From Icerya purchasi (taxonomy: Eukaryota; Arthropoda; Insecta; Hemiptera; Monophlebidae): DNA of 64,000 bases. Below, piece by piece: positions 32,751-45,803 of the stretch. Location of the stretch: contig CM077115.1 in the NCBI GenBank assembly GCA_039619475.1, positions 103,104,393 through 103,168,392 on the forward strand. The letters are read 5' to 3'. The notes under the pieces were generated by a model. It was not told where the DNA came from. It worked only from the letters and a program-made list of their open reading frames with translations, and did no database searches. Within the stretch, counting starts at the first letter, position 1. Every line of letters begins with the position of its first letter. The position numbers were made by a program, and so were the translations under genes.

Positions 32751-34741
32751 TATTACGAAAACACTCAATATAATCGCCAATAGAGTCATGCGGAAGCCAA
32801 TGACAAACATGCATACCTTCATAAGCGCGCTAACTGGTATGTATAGTCGGCAGACATACATAAACGGGGGACTGCACTTGTATCGCGATAAGCCAGTCAC
32901 AATGTCAGTTTCAAGTCTACACTAGAGCGTTACATATTGCCATGAAAATTACCTGGCAGCAGGTGTAAAATACAATTCTCAATTTTCACGTTCTGTGCGG
33001 GAGATTGGGCCAACTTATCGCACCAGGGGAATGCCTACATCCGACAGTGGTTCGAATTAGGCGTGATCGTCGGATGTTCGTATTAAAAGAAGTCGAATTG
33101 TTGATCTTTTTAGACTTTCGTTTGTTTTCCATTAGCGAATATCGACTGAGGCAGCAGTACACATATCATCCCTCGAAGATACCATTTTTGTAATAAGATT
33201 TTACCTTTGTTACTTTGCTTTTGTTTTTTCTTTTCGTTTGCCCGATGTAATATTTCAAATCGCCATATAAATATCGTAAATAAATATATTTCACTAAAAA
33301 AGGTGTTTCGTGGGATCTTCTAAGTTGTAAATATTAGCGTTAAATCTAGACTTTACGTACGATAATTTCGTTTTCCTTCGAATGATGCGCCCCGTATATC
33401 CGAACAAAGACTTCTGTTTCTAGTTCAATTCGATTCGTTAATTTTCGGATATGTCTTTTGATAACTACCGGCGATATTCAATTTAAATTGTATTTTGCCA
33501 ATTCTAATTTCGGTCTATATCGTCTTCCGTTCGAGTTGCAGTAGACCGGAATTACAGAGATGCTGGTTAAGTCGACGACCAGATGATCGATGCGTGCCGA
33601 GGTAGAGGTTCCGCTTATCTTTGCGAACATAGCTAGCGATGTAATTGTTTATGTTCGCAGCGAGTGTTAGTCTTTTTTGTATATATGTCGAGCAGTATCG
33701 AGCAGAGAGGAGAAAAATTCGAATAATTCGGCCGTTTTCGAAATAGTTTTACCGATATAGGTGGTTTGGAATTATTCTCGTCAGAAGTTAATCTGAGAAG
33801 TTGTTTATGCCTTTTTGATGGTTAGTATTTCTTGCCGTTCGATATGTGTTGAAAAATATCTCGTTGTAAGCTTCATTTATAAAGTTGACAGAAGTTTTCA
33901 GTTAAAATGGAAGCATTTCCATAATCACGAAATAAATAATATATAGATAATGCATAAATAATGTATAATGTTTTAAATGAAACCAACGAAAAATTTTTTA
34001 AAAGAAAATCATCTCCTTCATTGTAACTGACGCTACGTCACTTATAACCGCGAGATTTACTTTGTCACTTCTATATACATATTTATCATATTTTTGTTAC
34101 TAAGTAACAATTTATTTGTACCGATTAATAATTTAAAAAAAAATAATAATAATAATTTTTGTTGCCAGTATGAATATGGAACTATATTTTTTTTTTGTTT
34201 GTTTTTTTAAATAAATAGCATGTTTGTAAAGTTTGAAAAAGGACTTTTAATTCATTATTTAATCGTTTTTATTTACGTTCGTTAGGAATATGTATGTATA
34301 CACATATTGCATATTGTGACGAAATAAAATTCCGTGACTCCGATCGCCTCTAGTTATGGTTTTCTCGATGTTACCACAGCTATTACGATTGCAGGGTCGC
34401 CAGTCTAACTATCAACGTCTGATCCTCAAAACGAAAATTTGGTTCAGGCGCCACGTACCGCCTCGCAATACGAATAATGTAATTTTCTTAAAATTTTCGT
34501 TTTTAATTTACCCATCTCACCGGAAGGGTGTTCCTAAAACTGGTTTTAATATAATACGAAAAATAGAAATCAATTATTAGAATGATAACGGAACTTCACC
34601 CTTTCATAAAGGATAGATCGACAAAAGTGCACCTAACTAAGATTCAAAAAAAAAGCTGAAAGGACTGCAGGCCTCCAGCCACCCTACCATTGGAACCAAC
34701 CCATCCCCCTAGTGAGGTTTATTTCCAAACTCGAAAGACAT
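32751..34741. other. Intergenic; possible SINE body then unannotated
   Basis: Relatively GC-rich from 32751 to about 33190, then AT-rich. No domain-bearing frame. The ~90 bases before 34742 could be the end of the LINE's ORF1, but this is unsupported. Confidence 0.4.
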
Positions 34742-36239
34742 ATGGATAGTTTACAAACATACATCAGCTGGAACTGTAACGGAATTTTCAAACATCTAGA
34801 AGATCTCAAATTAATACAATCTATTTATGATCCAACATTAATCTGTCTACAAGAAACTCACCTTAAAGAATAATCAATCCTTATATCTTCCAAACTACAA
34901 TATTATATCCGTAAATTGTTCTTCAAACTGGGCATCCGGAGGAGTCAGCTTGGCCGTTAAAAACTACATTAATTTTAATCAGCTACAACTAAAGACAACT
35001 CTACAAGCTGTTGCAGCTACTATATACCTCTCAACACCACTTACTATTTGCTCAATATATTTACCTCCAGGAGATAATATCACTCAAGAAGACATCAGTG
35101 AACTTATTTCGATCCTTCCACATCCTTTTCTCATATGTGGAGATCTGAACGCTCATTCTCCATCCTGGGGAGGATCAGGCTACAACTCTAGAGGCAGAAT
35201 CATTGAAGATGCTATTTCGAGACGTAACCTCGCTCTGCTCCATCCGGAGGAACCTACGCACTATAACTTTTCTTATAAGAAATGGTCAATGCTGGATCTA
35301 ATTATTATCACCCCGTCCATTCTCAGCGCCATTGAAATCTTCAATCATGTTGATCTCGCTGGAAGTGACCATACTCCCATAATTGTTCACCATAAACAGA
35401 GCAAAACTACATCCCTACCTCGAGACATAAAATACAATTACCGTAAAACAGATTGGAAAACATATGGATCGACCTTTCCATCAGTCTCCGACCTTGAAGT
35501 TAATTTATTCTCAGATACCTGGAAATCTCGTGCAATCATTCACAAATATTATTGTAAACCACGCCAATTCCGTAACTCCCAAAAGTTCACATCGACGTAC
35601 AAACGCTGTCCCTTGGTGGACCCCCCCCCCCCCGCATTGTTCTGCCGCTATACATGACAGAAGAAAAGCCCTGAAAAAATTAAAAGCCGCTCCATCTCTG
35701 GAAAATCATATTACCTTTCGAAAACTTCGTGCTAAAGCAAGATACACATTAAAACAGGCCAAAAGGAACTCATGGCAGTAATTTGTTCAAACTATAAACT
35801 ATTACACCTCATCAACTATAGTCTGGAGGAAAATTCGCGAGCACTTGATAGGAAAAATTTTTCACCAACTCCCACCAGCATCAAATTTGATAACTACATT
35901 TACACAGACTTAACCGAAATAACATCATTGTTTGCGAAATTTATAGCTCTACAGTCCAGCAACTCCAACTTCTCAACAGAAGCGCTCAATCATAAAAGAA
36001 ACCTCGCCTCCATAAATCTTGACTTTCAATCTAACAACGAAGAACCGTACAACAGTCCTATTACGCTCGAGGAACTTCAACGAGGCATCAAACAACTGAA
36101 ACCAGCCGCAGTTGGACCGGATAGCATTCATGCTTACATGCTCCAAAATGCCCCTGAACCGGTTATTCTTCTACTACTATCAATTTTTAACCACATCTGG
36201 ACAACAAATACATTTCCCAGATTCATGGAGAACCGCTGA
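34742..36239 (+). pseudogene. LINE ORF2 endonuclease and linker (frameshifted)
   Basis: It starts at ATG 34742 (MDSLQTYISWNCNGIFKHLE, then LICLQETHL), breaks at a TAA at 34871, and resumes one base over. The endonuclease then reads VSLAVKNYINF, ICSIYLPPGD, FLICGDLNAHSPSWGG (about 35130-35175), MLDLIIITPSI and AGSDHTPIIVH (about 35360-35390); the last provides the SDH catalytic motif. After the poly-C frameshift comes VPWWTPPPPHCSAAIHDRRK, then KAKARYTLK-type linker text. A further shift near 35775 leads to [15 protein letters not shown] (36090-36140), the RT entry block. Confidence 0.85.
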
Positions 36240-38286
36240 AATCATCCCGATCCCGAAACCAAACAAAAATCCAATGTTGCTAGACAATTACCGACCTATT
36301 TCACTCACTAGCGTTCTGTGCAAACTCACGGAACGAATTACATGGTTCATCGAATTCAACAATCATCTGACCGATTCGCAATGTGGTTTTCGAGCAAGGA
36401 GATCAACGATTGATCAATTAATTTTCCTCCTCAAGCAATCCATTCAGACATCATTTATTCGCAAAAACCATCTGATGGCTATATTTTTCGACATGTCCAA
36501 AGCGTTTGACAATACCTGGAAAGAAAAAATTTTAAAAACTCTCCACGGTTGGGGAGTTCGCGGTCACCTGGCGTACTTCGTTAAAAATTTCGTATCGAAC
36601 CGCAAATTTCGTATACGGCTAGGCTCGGTAAAATCAACTTCCGACGATCTTCAGAATGGTGTTCCTCAGGGTTCCGTCCTGAGCCCCACCCTCTTTAACG
36701 TGGCCATAAACGACATTTCGGACCAAATCTGCCTTCCTGTCAAATGTTCCTTATTTGCGGATGATCTAGCCATCTTCGTATCCTGCTCGGACCCAGCCCT
36801 CGGAACGTCAGCACTACAGGAAACGATCGACAAATTACAAATCTGGTCAGTTCAAAACGGCTTCAACTTTTCCAACACGAAAACTACCGCTATACATTTC
36901 TGTAGAGTTCGTCGTTGCAACCATGGAATCTCAGTTCAGATGAACAACACAACTATACCATCCTCAAATACTGTGAAATTTCTAGGAATCAATTTGGATG
37001 AGAAACTTACACGAAAATCATATATCAATCAACTAAAAACAGTCTGCACCAAAAAATTAAACTTAATTCGTAAATTGGCTAGCACATCATATGGCTCGGA
37101 TCGTTCCTCCTTATTAAAATTATATCAGGCACTAATTAAGTCGAGGCTCGACTACGGCGCTGTAATATACTCGTCAGCAAATCAAAACAGTATCAACACA
37201 CTTAACACGATTCATCACACTGCGGCGAGACTCGCTATTGGCGCCTGTCCTACTTCTCCATCCATTAGCGTTCTTTGTGAAGCTGGTATTCCTCCTCTCA
37301 ATATTTGCAGAAATCGGAGCATTCTAAACACATGGATACGACTCAAATCGTCGGACAGCCTTCCTTCGCTAAATTCTCTTCTTCCAACACCACATACATC
37401 GGTGCTTACTCTTTACAATCAAGTAACTGAAATCTTGGACACGATGCAAATCATGTTACCACCGACATATAAACTGACTATGGCATCAACACCTCCATGG
37501 ACGAAATTACAACTCAACATAGATCTTCAGCTCCAGCAATTCCCAAAGAAAGGATCAGCATCCAGTACTTTATGCTCCGCGTTTCAGAGCATGGTTAACA
37601 AATATAATAGCTGTAAAATAGTTTTTACTGATGGGTCCAAAACACCTCAAGGAACAGGTTGTGTAGTAGCATCTGATACAGAAATTATTCTTCGGTACTC
37701 CCTTCCGGCTCCATTTTCAACACTTTCGGCGGAACTAATGGCCATAAAACTGGCTATAGAAAATATAACAACTTTTGATCCCGATTCCTCATACCTTATA
37801 TGTACAGATTCACTAAACGCAATTACATCTCTTCAAAAATACAATTCCCCTCATCAGCATCCAATAGCCAAAGAAATTATTCGCGCCCTATGCAGTACAA
37901 GTGTTCACATCTCGTTCGCATGGATCCCATCACACGTTGGAATCAACGGAAATTCACTTGCGGATACTGCGGCGAAAGAAGGCTCATTATTCTTTCCAGT
38001 TCCAAATATCGAAATACCACCGATGGACCTCGAAGCTTATATTGCACGGAAATCACTACAAATATGGCAAGAACAATGGACCAGCACCCCAAACTCGAAC
38101 AAGCTTCGCTCAATTCGTGACACCATTCATCCATGGAAAACTTCACTATCAACAAATCGAAGGAACGAAATAGTTGTCAAAAGACTCCGTCTAGGCCACA
38201 CCAAAATCACGCACAGTCACCTCCTGTCCAGACAACCCATCCCACTATGTTCCAAACGCTTTCAAAAATTGCTACGAGGAACGTAG
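36225..38286 (+). pseudogene. LINE ORF2 reverse transcriptase and RNase H, open segment
   Basis: An open stretch of almost 690 codons. RT blocks: [57 protein letters not shown] (motif A), [15 protein letters not shown] (about 36657-36702), [10 protein letters not shown] (active-site DD, about 36748-36777) and [13 protein letters not shown]. RNase H blocks: [13 protein letters not shown] (about 37621-37660), [45 protein letters not shown] (about 37920-37980). All four acidic RNase H residues are present. A few codons after KLTERI seem deleted relative to the family. The frame is entered after a frameshift, so it is not an independent gene. Confidence 0.88.
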
Positions 38287-38290
38287 AGGT

Positions 38291-41200
38291 ATATAAAACA
38301 AACAACTGCGAAAACGAGGAATTACCCCCTAGGGGAATGAATGGACGAACAGGAAAATATTAAATTACATTCATATAAAAGATTTATATTAAAAAAGACG
38401 TAAAGGAAATGCCAAAAATTATAACTCCAGAAGGTCTATCTATTGAAAGGCAATGTGGTATTTGTTTAATAACAGTCGAGATTTAGTTTTCGACAACGTA
38501 AAAGCCGACGATGTAGCTCCATTACCTAAAAAAAAATTGGTTTCAAAGACGAAAAAGGACCAAAATTTTGATGAATCAGAATCATAAAACAAAACAGAAG
38601 CTGCATCATCTGAAAAAAATGAAAAAACGAAAACAAAACTAATTCACACTCGAGGAAGACCAAAGCGGAGACTTCATTAGCTATGGAGAAGTTAGGAAAA
38701 GAAAAAAGAAAGTGTAAGAATGATAAACCAGATCTAGTTATAATCCAGAAAAAAAGAGCATAAGCCTGAGCAAATTACAACGGCATTCCACGGAAAGTAA
38801 TATTACTCGCTCAAACCAACGAATAATTTAATCAGAGTTGTTAGCACAGGTCGTTTGAACAATGCGATAAAACATGTTTAAGTCGTGAAAGTTGTTTTTT
38901 TTTTTACTGTGATTAATATTTTCTGTTATTTCGTGTAACGTAATTTGATTTTATTAAATGTAAGTTATTAGTGTAATAGTTACATGTCTTGTTCTAATGA
39001 GAAGAGACTTGAAGAAGTATTAGAATAAGTCAAGATTTAGATAACTATACTTCAACACCAGTTGCGGTCTTAGGATCGTAGTGGTAAGAAGAGAAAAAAG
39101 AGAAATTTATTGAAAAAAATAACATTTTATACTTTTTTTTACTGGTTTTTATGTTTTTTTTCAATTTTACATGTTCTTTTTTAAAATCAGTTTGAAAAGT
39201 AATTATTTAATTTAAAAATCTACGAATTGTTTCATTAAAAAGAGCGTGCTTTTTCCAATGAGAATTTCCACAAAAATGAAAATCGATTTTTCGGATGATA
39301 GGTCCTCCCATTTAGTAGATCAAGTCACATATGTATAATTTTTTTTTTGATTTCCTCAGTATACATATGTATATTCATTTTCTTCAGAAGATTATCACGA
39401 TAAAAAAAGATCTATATGACTATTTACAATTAATAAACATATTTTACTCGAGGAAACTAAAAAAATATCACGGCGCAGTGTCTATTGCTTAAAGTTGTAC
39501 ATATCATCTGATTTTCAAAGTTGTTAACAATCAATATATCTGGAAACGAATTAACATTTGTAGCGCTATCTTTTAGACGTAATTGAAACTAACTTATTTG
39601 CTAAATACAGATCTTTACTTTTTTTCTACCATTTGGTAATCGATATTTCCGCCAAAATGTGCATTCACTTTACCGATGGTGGAGCATTTAGTTTCAGTTT
39701 TGAACCAACGATTTTTCCTAAATGCTGTAATTTCAACCATATATATAGCATTTGTATGTTTCTTCAAGTGCCTCATCATTATTACCGTTGTAACTTACAG
39801 AGTTGTATGAGCCAGTGACAGTGCATGCGCGCTTATAAACTACATAAAAGTATCCACTCCAAAAAAAAAAAAAAAAAAAACAAATCTGTGACTCGGTTAT
39901 TTTAATCGTATAGTTTGCGTCATTTGGACCGTTTCCGTTGTTGCGATTTATTCAGAAAACAAGCTAAACCACTGTAATTAAATGTTTTAATCGTTTTTTT
40001 TTCCACGCACAAATTTTTTTTTCGTTTAATATATGATTAGGGATTATACTTATTAATTTAATTAAAACCGAATCATCAGCGTTATCAATGTGTAGATTTA
40101 CACCGCGGGGATAGATGTAAGATAACTACAGTTGAATCAAGTGAAATCTTAATAATCAATAGTCAACAAAAGCTGACTTCTCTCCGTAATATAAGAAATA
40201 TATATTAAACTCGCGATCACTCGAAACTTGCCATGGGGACGCTTCCTAGACTACCAGGTAGTCATAATTCTTATAAAAGAGTCGATTTTAATTAACTATT
40301 CCACTTTTACAAATTAACCGTCTTATAAGAATGATGAGAAAAGCAGGTTAAATGTTACATTGATTTTTCATATCAATTTTCATTAGTCAATTGTTTTCAC
40401 AGTTTAATCAGACTGTTGTATTTGTAGTTTAAGTACGTCGTGTTCTTGTTTCCGTGTTTTGTAGTCACGTATTTTTTAAAGACTTTTTTTTTTTTTGTTT
40501 TTGTTTTGAAATTATGTTAAATATTTTAAAACGATTAGACTGTTGAAGAAACCGTCAAACCAGCAGTTAATTCATGCGATTGATGAAAAACGAGTATTTT
40601 TTGGAAAATGTAGCCATTCTAAAGCTCTAGTATTTTTTTTTCAGAATGAGAAAAGGAGTTTAAGTACGGTTAAAGAAGATTTAATCCAAAATCAACACAA
40701 ACAGTCTCTTACTTTTACTTTCTATCTGTTGCGATCTTTGTATCTTTCTTTCGCTCTTCTTGAGTCCGGGGTCAACGTTCCATTGCAAAATGTTGAATAG
40801 TGCTTGTAAAATAAATTAAGACTAAATGCAAAGACACGACAGAGACGCGTGATTTATAACACTTTCAAATATTTCAACATGCGTATTCATTCTCTACACA
40901 GCTGCATTTCGTCGGTTTCTTAACATAAAATGCTAATAATCTTCATAATTAAACATGCTCTGAGAGTTCACAATCAGTGTACGATACAAGTAGAAAGCGA
41001 CTCTATATGAAAGTTAACAAAACATTTCTCCAAGTGTGATACTTATACAACTAATTTGCAAAATGAAGAAAAATTTTTCCAACCATGTAAAACTTACCCA
41101 TTAGTAATCACAATTCGCGAAAACCCGTGCGAAATGAAAAAAAATCATCTCCTCTAAAATTAGTACAAAATTTATTTAAACTGCAAACTGCAATAACAAA

Positions 41201-44200
41201 ATATATAGAGCATCATTATCAGGCATATTTTAATGGCTTAAGACAAAAAAAAAACAAAAAACAACATCGTACTCTCATCTAAAGCGATAAATAACAACAC
41301 TTCCGTTACAATTAAAAGTTTTGTTTATATTTAACTGGCCCGCCTACTCTCATTAGTGCCGTTAGGCTTAGTACCATTATGGAAAGCTTAACTTCACAAT
41401 ATCCGTTATACACCTTATCAAGGATATCCATGGGACTTGGTGGTTTACTTATTAGTCGTTTCATTTAGATCTTATCTTTTTTAAATGATCCTCGAAACAA
41501 AAACAAAAAAAAAAATTAAAAAAACCCATCACACAGTAATCTTTCCAACTGTTAACTAACCATGATTAAACATATTACTAGTTTTTGTAAACTATTATAA
41601 ACTTGTTCGTGAAAAGAAAATAGTACGATCAGTTAGATAGTTAAAAATATCGTACTGATAATGTCTGCAATGTAAGTGTATACATGTCCGTAATGATAGT
41701 ACTATGTTTAAAATATAAAAAAGTGCTATACAAGTCTGTTCGAGCGGAAAGGGGAATCATAATTAATATCTCGTATTATTCTGAAATACTCGTTTGAGAT
41801 TCCCGTTTGTTCGACCGTACCACTGGATTAAATCTAACGCGTTCAAAATTTAAAAAAAATAAAAACATAATACGACAAATCGTAATTTTATAAATACAGA
41901 ACTTATTTTTTTCACGATAATCTTAATTTCTTTTTTATTATGAAATAATAAATACCATATTGCTTTCCGTTTTTAGTATGTTAATATACTGTAGGTACTC
42001 TTTTATGGCAACAACGAAACACTAACAAAGAATATCGCTATCTATTTAAAAAACTAATTTTTTTTTTAATACAGTTCATTTGGTCGGCAGGCCACGCGAT
42101 ATAGACCCTCCGATAGCTAAATACTTACTCCTATTTAAAAAAAAAAAAAAAAAAAAAAACGATAAATATAACGAAAGATATTAATGACTTTAAAAGGTAA
42201 ATAAATTACAATAGAATAATATTGTGAATAAGATTTTAAATGTAGCTTTTCCTTCTTTATCAAAAGATGGCCCTCTCCTTTCAACATATTTAAAACCCTA
42301 CTTGCAAAACATTCCCAGTTACAGGCTCCAAAAAAAACAAAAAAAAAAAAAACGAAAACCGTATATAATACGCGTTATATACGAAATATTATATATGAAA
42401 TACAAAATAGGATGGTTGTTTATACATTCTCCTTTTTTATAATAACCCTTTTTAAATTTCCTTTTTTTCAAATGTTACAGCAGTCAATTACTATAAATAG
42501 TAAACGTGGAAATAGTTGATAATGAAAATAAACAGGGAAAATATAATACTGTTTTATGGAAATTAATGAAAATTAATTTTAAACGAATTTTTATTAAGGA
42601 TTCGTATTCTTTGTTGGAAGTGTTACAAATATTTCATTGAAATTAATGCGCGCCCGCATCTAAGCTTACATTAGTGGCTAAAAGATGACAAGAACGAATA
42701 ACCCTTAAAAATATTACCGCCGCGGGAGACGTACAAGATGTTTTCCTTCTGATACGGTATTTTTCTTTTCTTTTCTAAATAATAACAATTAAAGTTTGAA
42801 TAGTTCACGAACAATAATATACTGTTTTGTTCAAATTAAATGAAAAACCGTCGGTACTATCAATTCTCAAAACACCGAACTCGATGGAAAAATGTTTAAA
42901 CCGTTTGAAACAACGATGTGAAAAACTTCATATACATGTATGAAGACGTGTTGAATGCGGTGTTGATTTAATGTAAATTCACATTGTACGCGAGAATTAT
43001 TATTTGTTAAAACTTTGAAATTAGCAAAACCCGGGGAAACATCTTAGGAAATTTTCAGGCAACGGATTACAATTGACTATCGAAGTTTCAATCCTAATAC
43101 AAATTTCCGACGATAAAAAATGTATTGAAAAAGTTCCTAACCGAAAGAAATGTTATTAATTTCCAAAAGGAAAGATCCACCACATTTATACCGGAAGTAA
43201 AATGTTGTTTTTTTTATCTCTTTTTCTTAACAAGCTTGTCAAGCACCGCTGTGGAAGTATTCACAAAATCTAGAGAAAAAAAAGAAAAGTAATGAAATAG
43301 AAAGGAAAACTAAGGAGAAATGGGAAAAGAGAAGGACAAATAACCGTAAATCAAAACAAATGTATTGTGATCCGGTTTAAAAAAAAACAACAAAAAAAAC
43401 ACAATTTTACTAATGGAAAGAAAAAAGTTCCAACGAGAATAGAAATGCCAACCTCAGTGGCCGGTCCGGGTTAAATGTTACAATCAGTCGCATCAATTCT
43501 GCGGAACTCGTTTTATTGATTTTTATCTAAAATATGCAAAAATGAAGCATTTCATTAAACGGCGAATGCGCGTAACGTTCTAATCAAAAATTGCCAACTT
43601 ACCATGTTCGAAACATTACGGTTCGCTTATTAATAATACCAAAATCATACTGAACCATATAGCAATAACCTAAATATTGTTTCTGTACCTATTGCACAAA
43701 ATGATCTCTAAAACTTTGAAGACTTTAATGCATGTTGCTCCGCTTACTTTTTAAAATTTGTCAGTTTGTTCACGAAGTCACTCAAGGCCTCGAGATACGG
43801 TCCATACACGGTAATGCCTAGCGTTACCTACAATCCGAATTTTCAAACACTTCTGTAACGCATCGTGTTCTAGAAAAATGATATGCAAAATATGCATTTA
43901 TCTCGACCAAAATTTAACTAATCCACAAAACTCGCTTTAGATAGCAATAGTATTGATTACCTGCTGGCTTCCGTGTGCACTAGTCTCACTAGTGTTTCGA
44001 CAGCTATAATTCGAACAGCATTCTTTAATCTAAAATGGCACATCTATATGATATTATCGAGTTCTTCTCGATGGCTCCTATTAAAAAATACAAAACTAGC
44101 GTTGAATCGAATTTCGCCGCAACGAAGAAGCTGCCAATGAGCTTTTCGAAGGTGGAAAGTTCTTGTTGTTCGAAAACGAAAATTTTACATTCAGAAATTT

Positions 44201-45569
44201 TATGGATCATTTTTTTTCGAGTATGAAAAATTAGGGAAAAAAAAAGGAAAAAATCGTTTGAAAACAAAAATGTATGCGTGCACATGAGCGAATGTAAATT
44301 ATTGTACAGACAAAATTTCGTTAGACGTTTGTGCTTCAAACCATTTTTACTTTCAGTGTTTCTATCATTTGGTACGTACCGATGTGAAACACCATAGCCG
44401 AATATTTTGGGAGATTTGGTCCAGAATTTTCGAATAATTCGGAAAAAAACAAAAAACAATTTAGTAATTTCGTACAAAGTAATCATGATACGAAATCAAG
44501 CCTAATTTCAATCGATACGTACACGATAAGCCGCCCACGTTAAAGTAGGTTTTAATTTTCCAAAAAAAAAAAAAAAAAACTGTTTTGACAAATTTTTATG
44601 GATTTTAAGTGTGATCCCTCGCCCGACCGTACAGAGATGAATAATGCGTTTCTGGTGCACATAAAATTTTGTGATAATTTATAATCGAGAAATTACCCCC
44701 GCCCCCTTTACTGGTCGAAGTATATTTCATTTATTTCCTCTAATCGTTAAAGTTAGCTTATTGCATAATAACATACATATGTGTGTATATTATATATTTA
44801 CATACTTACCACCGCACAGAATTAATTTCTTCGTTTGCGCATAATATTCGACGTGAAATGTATCTTTTTTTTTTTTTTTTTTTTGTAAATAATCTCTCTC
44901 TATTAATAAAAAGTAAGTAATTATTTGATATTTTCATTTTTTTCCCCTTTTCTTACGATTTATTTAAAAATCAGAAAATTACTACTTCGTCGACATTAAT
45001 CAGACCGCCAGAGAAATAACAAAAAACTGAGAACACTCGAATAGTATTTGTAAATCCTTGTTTGCTTCGTCGTAGCGACGTCAACTGACAATTATACGTG
45101 CAATAATTTACATTACCACAATTAAATTAATTGAAAATTGAGAATTCGGGAGCGTTGAACATCCGAAAGAATTTGTTTCATAGATAAATAATTGCATAAA
45201 ACTATCAGCATATTTTCCTTTATATGTATAGAATAATTTAAACCGTATTAAATATTTTAACAATTAACATTACTGCGGTATGAAACTGAAATGAGCAAAA
45301 GAAGGAGCGTCCTTCCTTGGGATTGATGAGTGAAGCGCCCTAGTTTCAATAAATTTTTTATCCATTCAACCATATTCTAACCTTGTTTTAGACTCTCCGA
45401 GTCATGTCGCGCGATATTTGATAAAATTGCGACCGAGGGGAAAATACCAGCTTGTTCGTAACGAGTGTTGGCTACGTAGTCGATATCGGTGGAAATTAGA
45501 CGCGTTTTTTTTAGTAAAAACAAAAAAAAAAAAAACGTACATTCGGTTCAATCTTAAATAGATAGTTTT
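38291..45569. other. Long AT-rich stretch, no gene supported
   Basis: Homopolymer A/T runs throughout (for example 39860-39881, 42139-42159). Immediately after the LINE, 38400-38760 is lysine-codon rich in broken frames, origin unknown. A 153-codon minus frame at 44025-44486 and an 85-codon plus frame at 40543-40800 lack domains and have the AT-rich composition of the background. Confidence 0.45.
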
Positions 45570-45803
45570 ATGTTTCGGTCTACTGTGATCAAACAAAACG
45601 TACAAGCCCGTGGAATCGCTGGAAGAGCATCCAAGCGCTCATTCATCAACTCGGAACAAGTTCGATTCGATAAACAACAGCATCAGACCCTGAAAAAGAA
45701 AAATTCCGGACGCAAAACTATTAAAAACGGTTCGCGCGGAATTGACATCATTCGACGAGCGCGATCAGGAAGGAAAGAAAAGGTTACGAATAAAAATTCA
45801 TAA
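45570..45803 (+). CDS. Small basic open reading frame, unknown
   Basis: ATG-to-TAA frame of 77 codons encoding an extremely basic peptide (many Arg/Lys, very few acidic residues, no Cys or Trp), with an N-terminus (MFRSTVIKQNVQARGIAGRA) that could pass for a mitochondrial presequence. It is noticeably richer in G+C than its flanks, the only such patch for kilobases. I recognise no family and see no convincing splice or polyadenylation context, so it may be a lone exon, a relic or chance. Confidence 0.2.
   Translation: MFRSTVIKQNVQARGIAGRASKRSFINSEQVRFDKQQHQTLKKKNSGRKTIKNGSRGIDIIRRARSGRKEKVTNKNS

Larger units (their letters stand above)
34742..38290 (+). mobile_element. RNase H-bearing LINE (I-like group), nearly complete ORF2
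   Basis: The order endonuclease, reverse transcriptase, RNase H on one strand identifies a LINE of the I-like group. It is the largest and best-preserved LINE here, with about four frameshifts, one in a C-run at 35621-35633. It stops abruptly near 38290, before the usual C-terminal zinc knuckle, and no poly-A tail or target duplication follows. The 3' part is therefore missing, which is unlike ordinary 5'-truncated LINE copies. Its RNase H differs from the 31.5-kb family. Confidence 0.88.

Noticed and set aside
44025..44486. 153-codon minus-strand frame as a gene
   Set aside because: Background AT composition, Phe/Lys-rich content, no domain, no splice or polyadenylation context.
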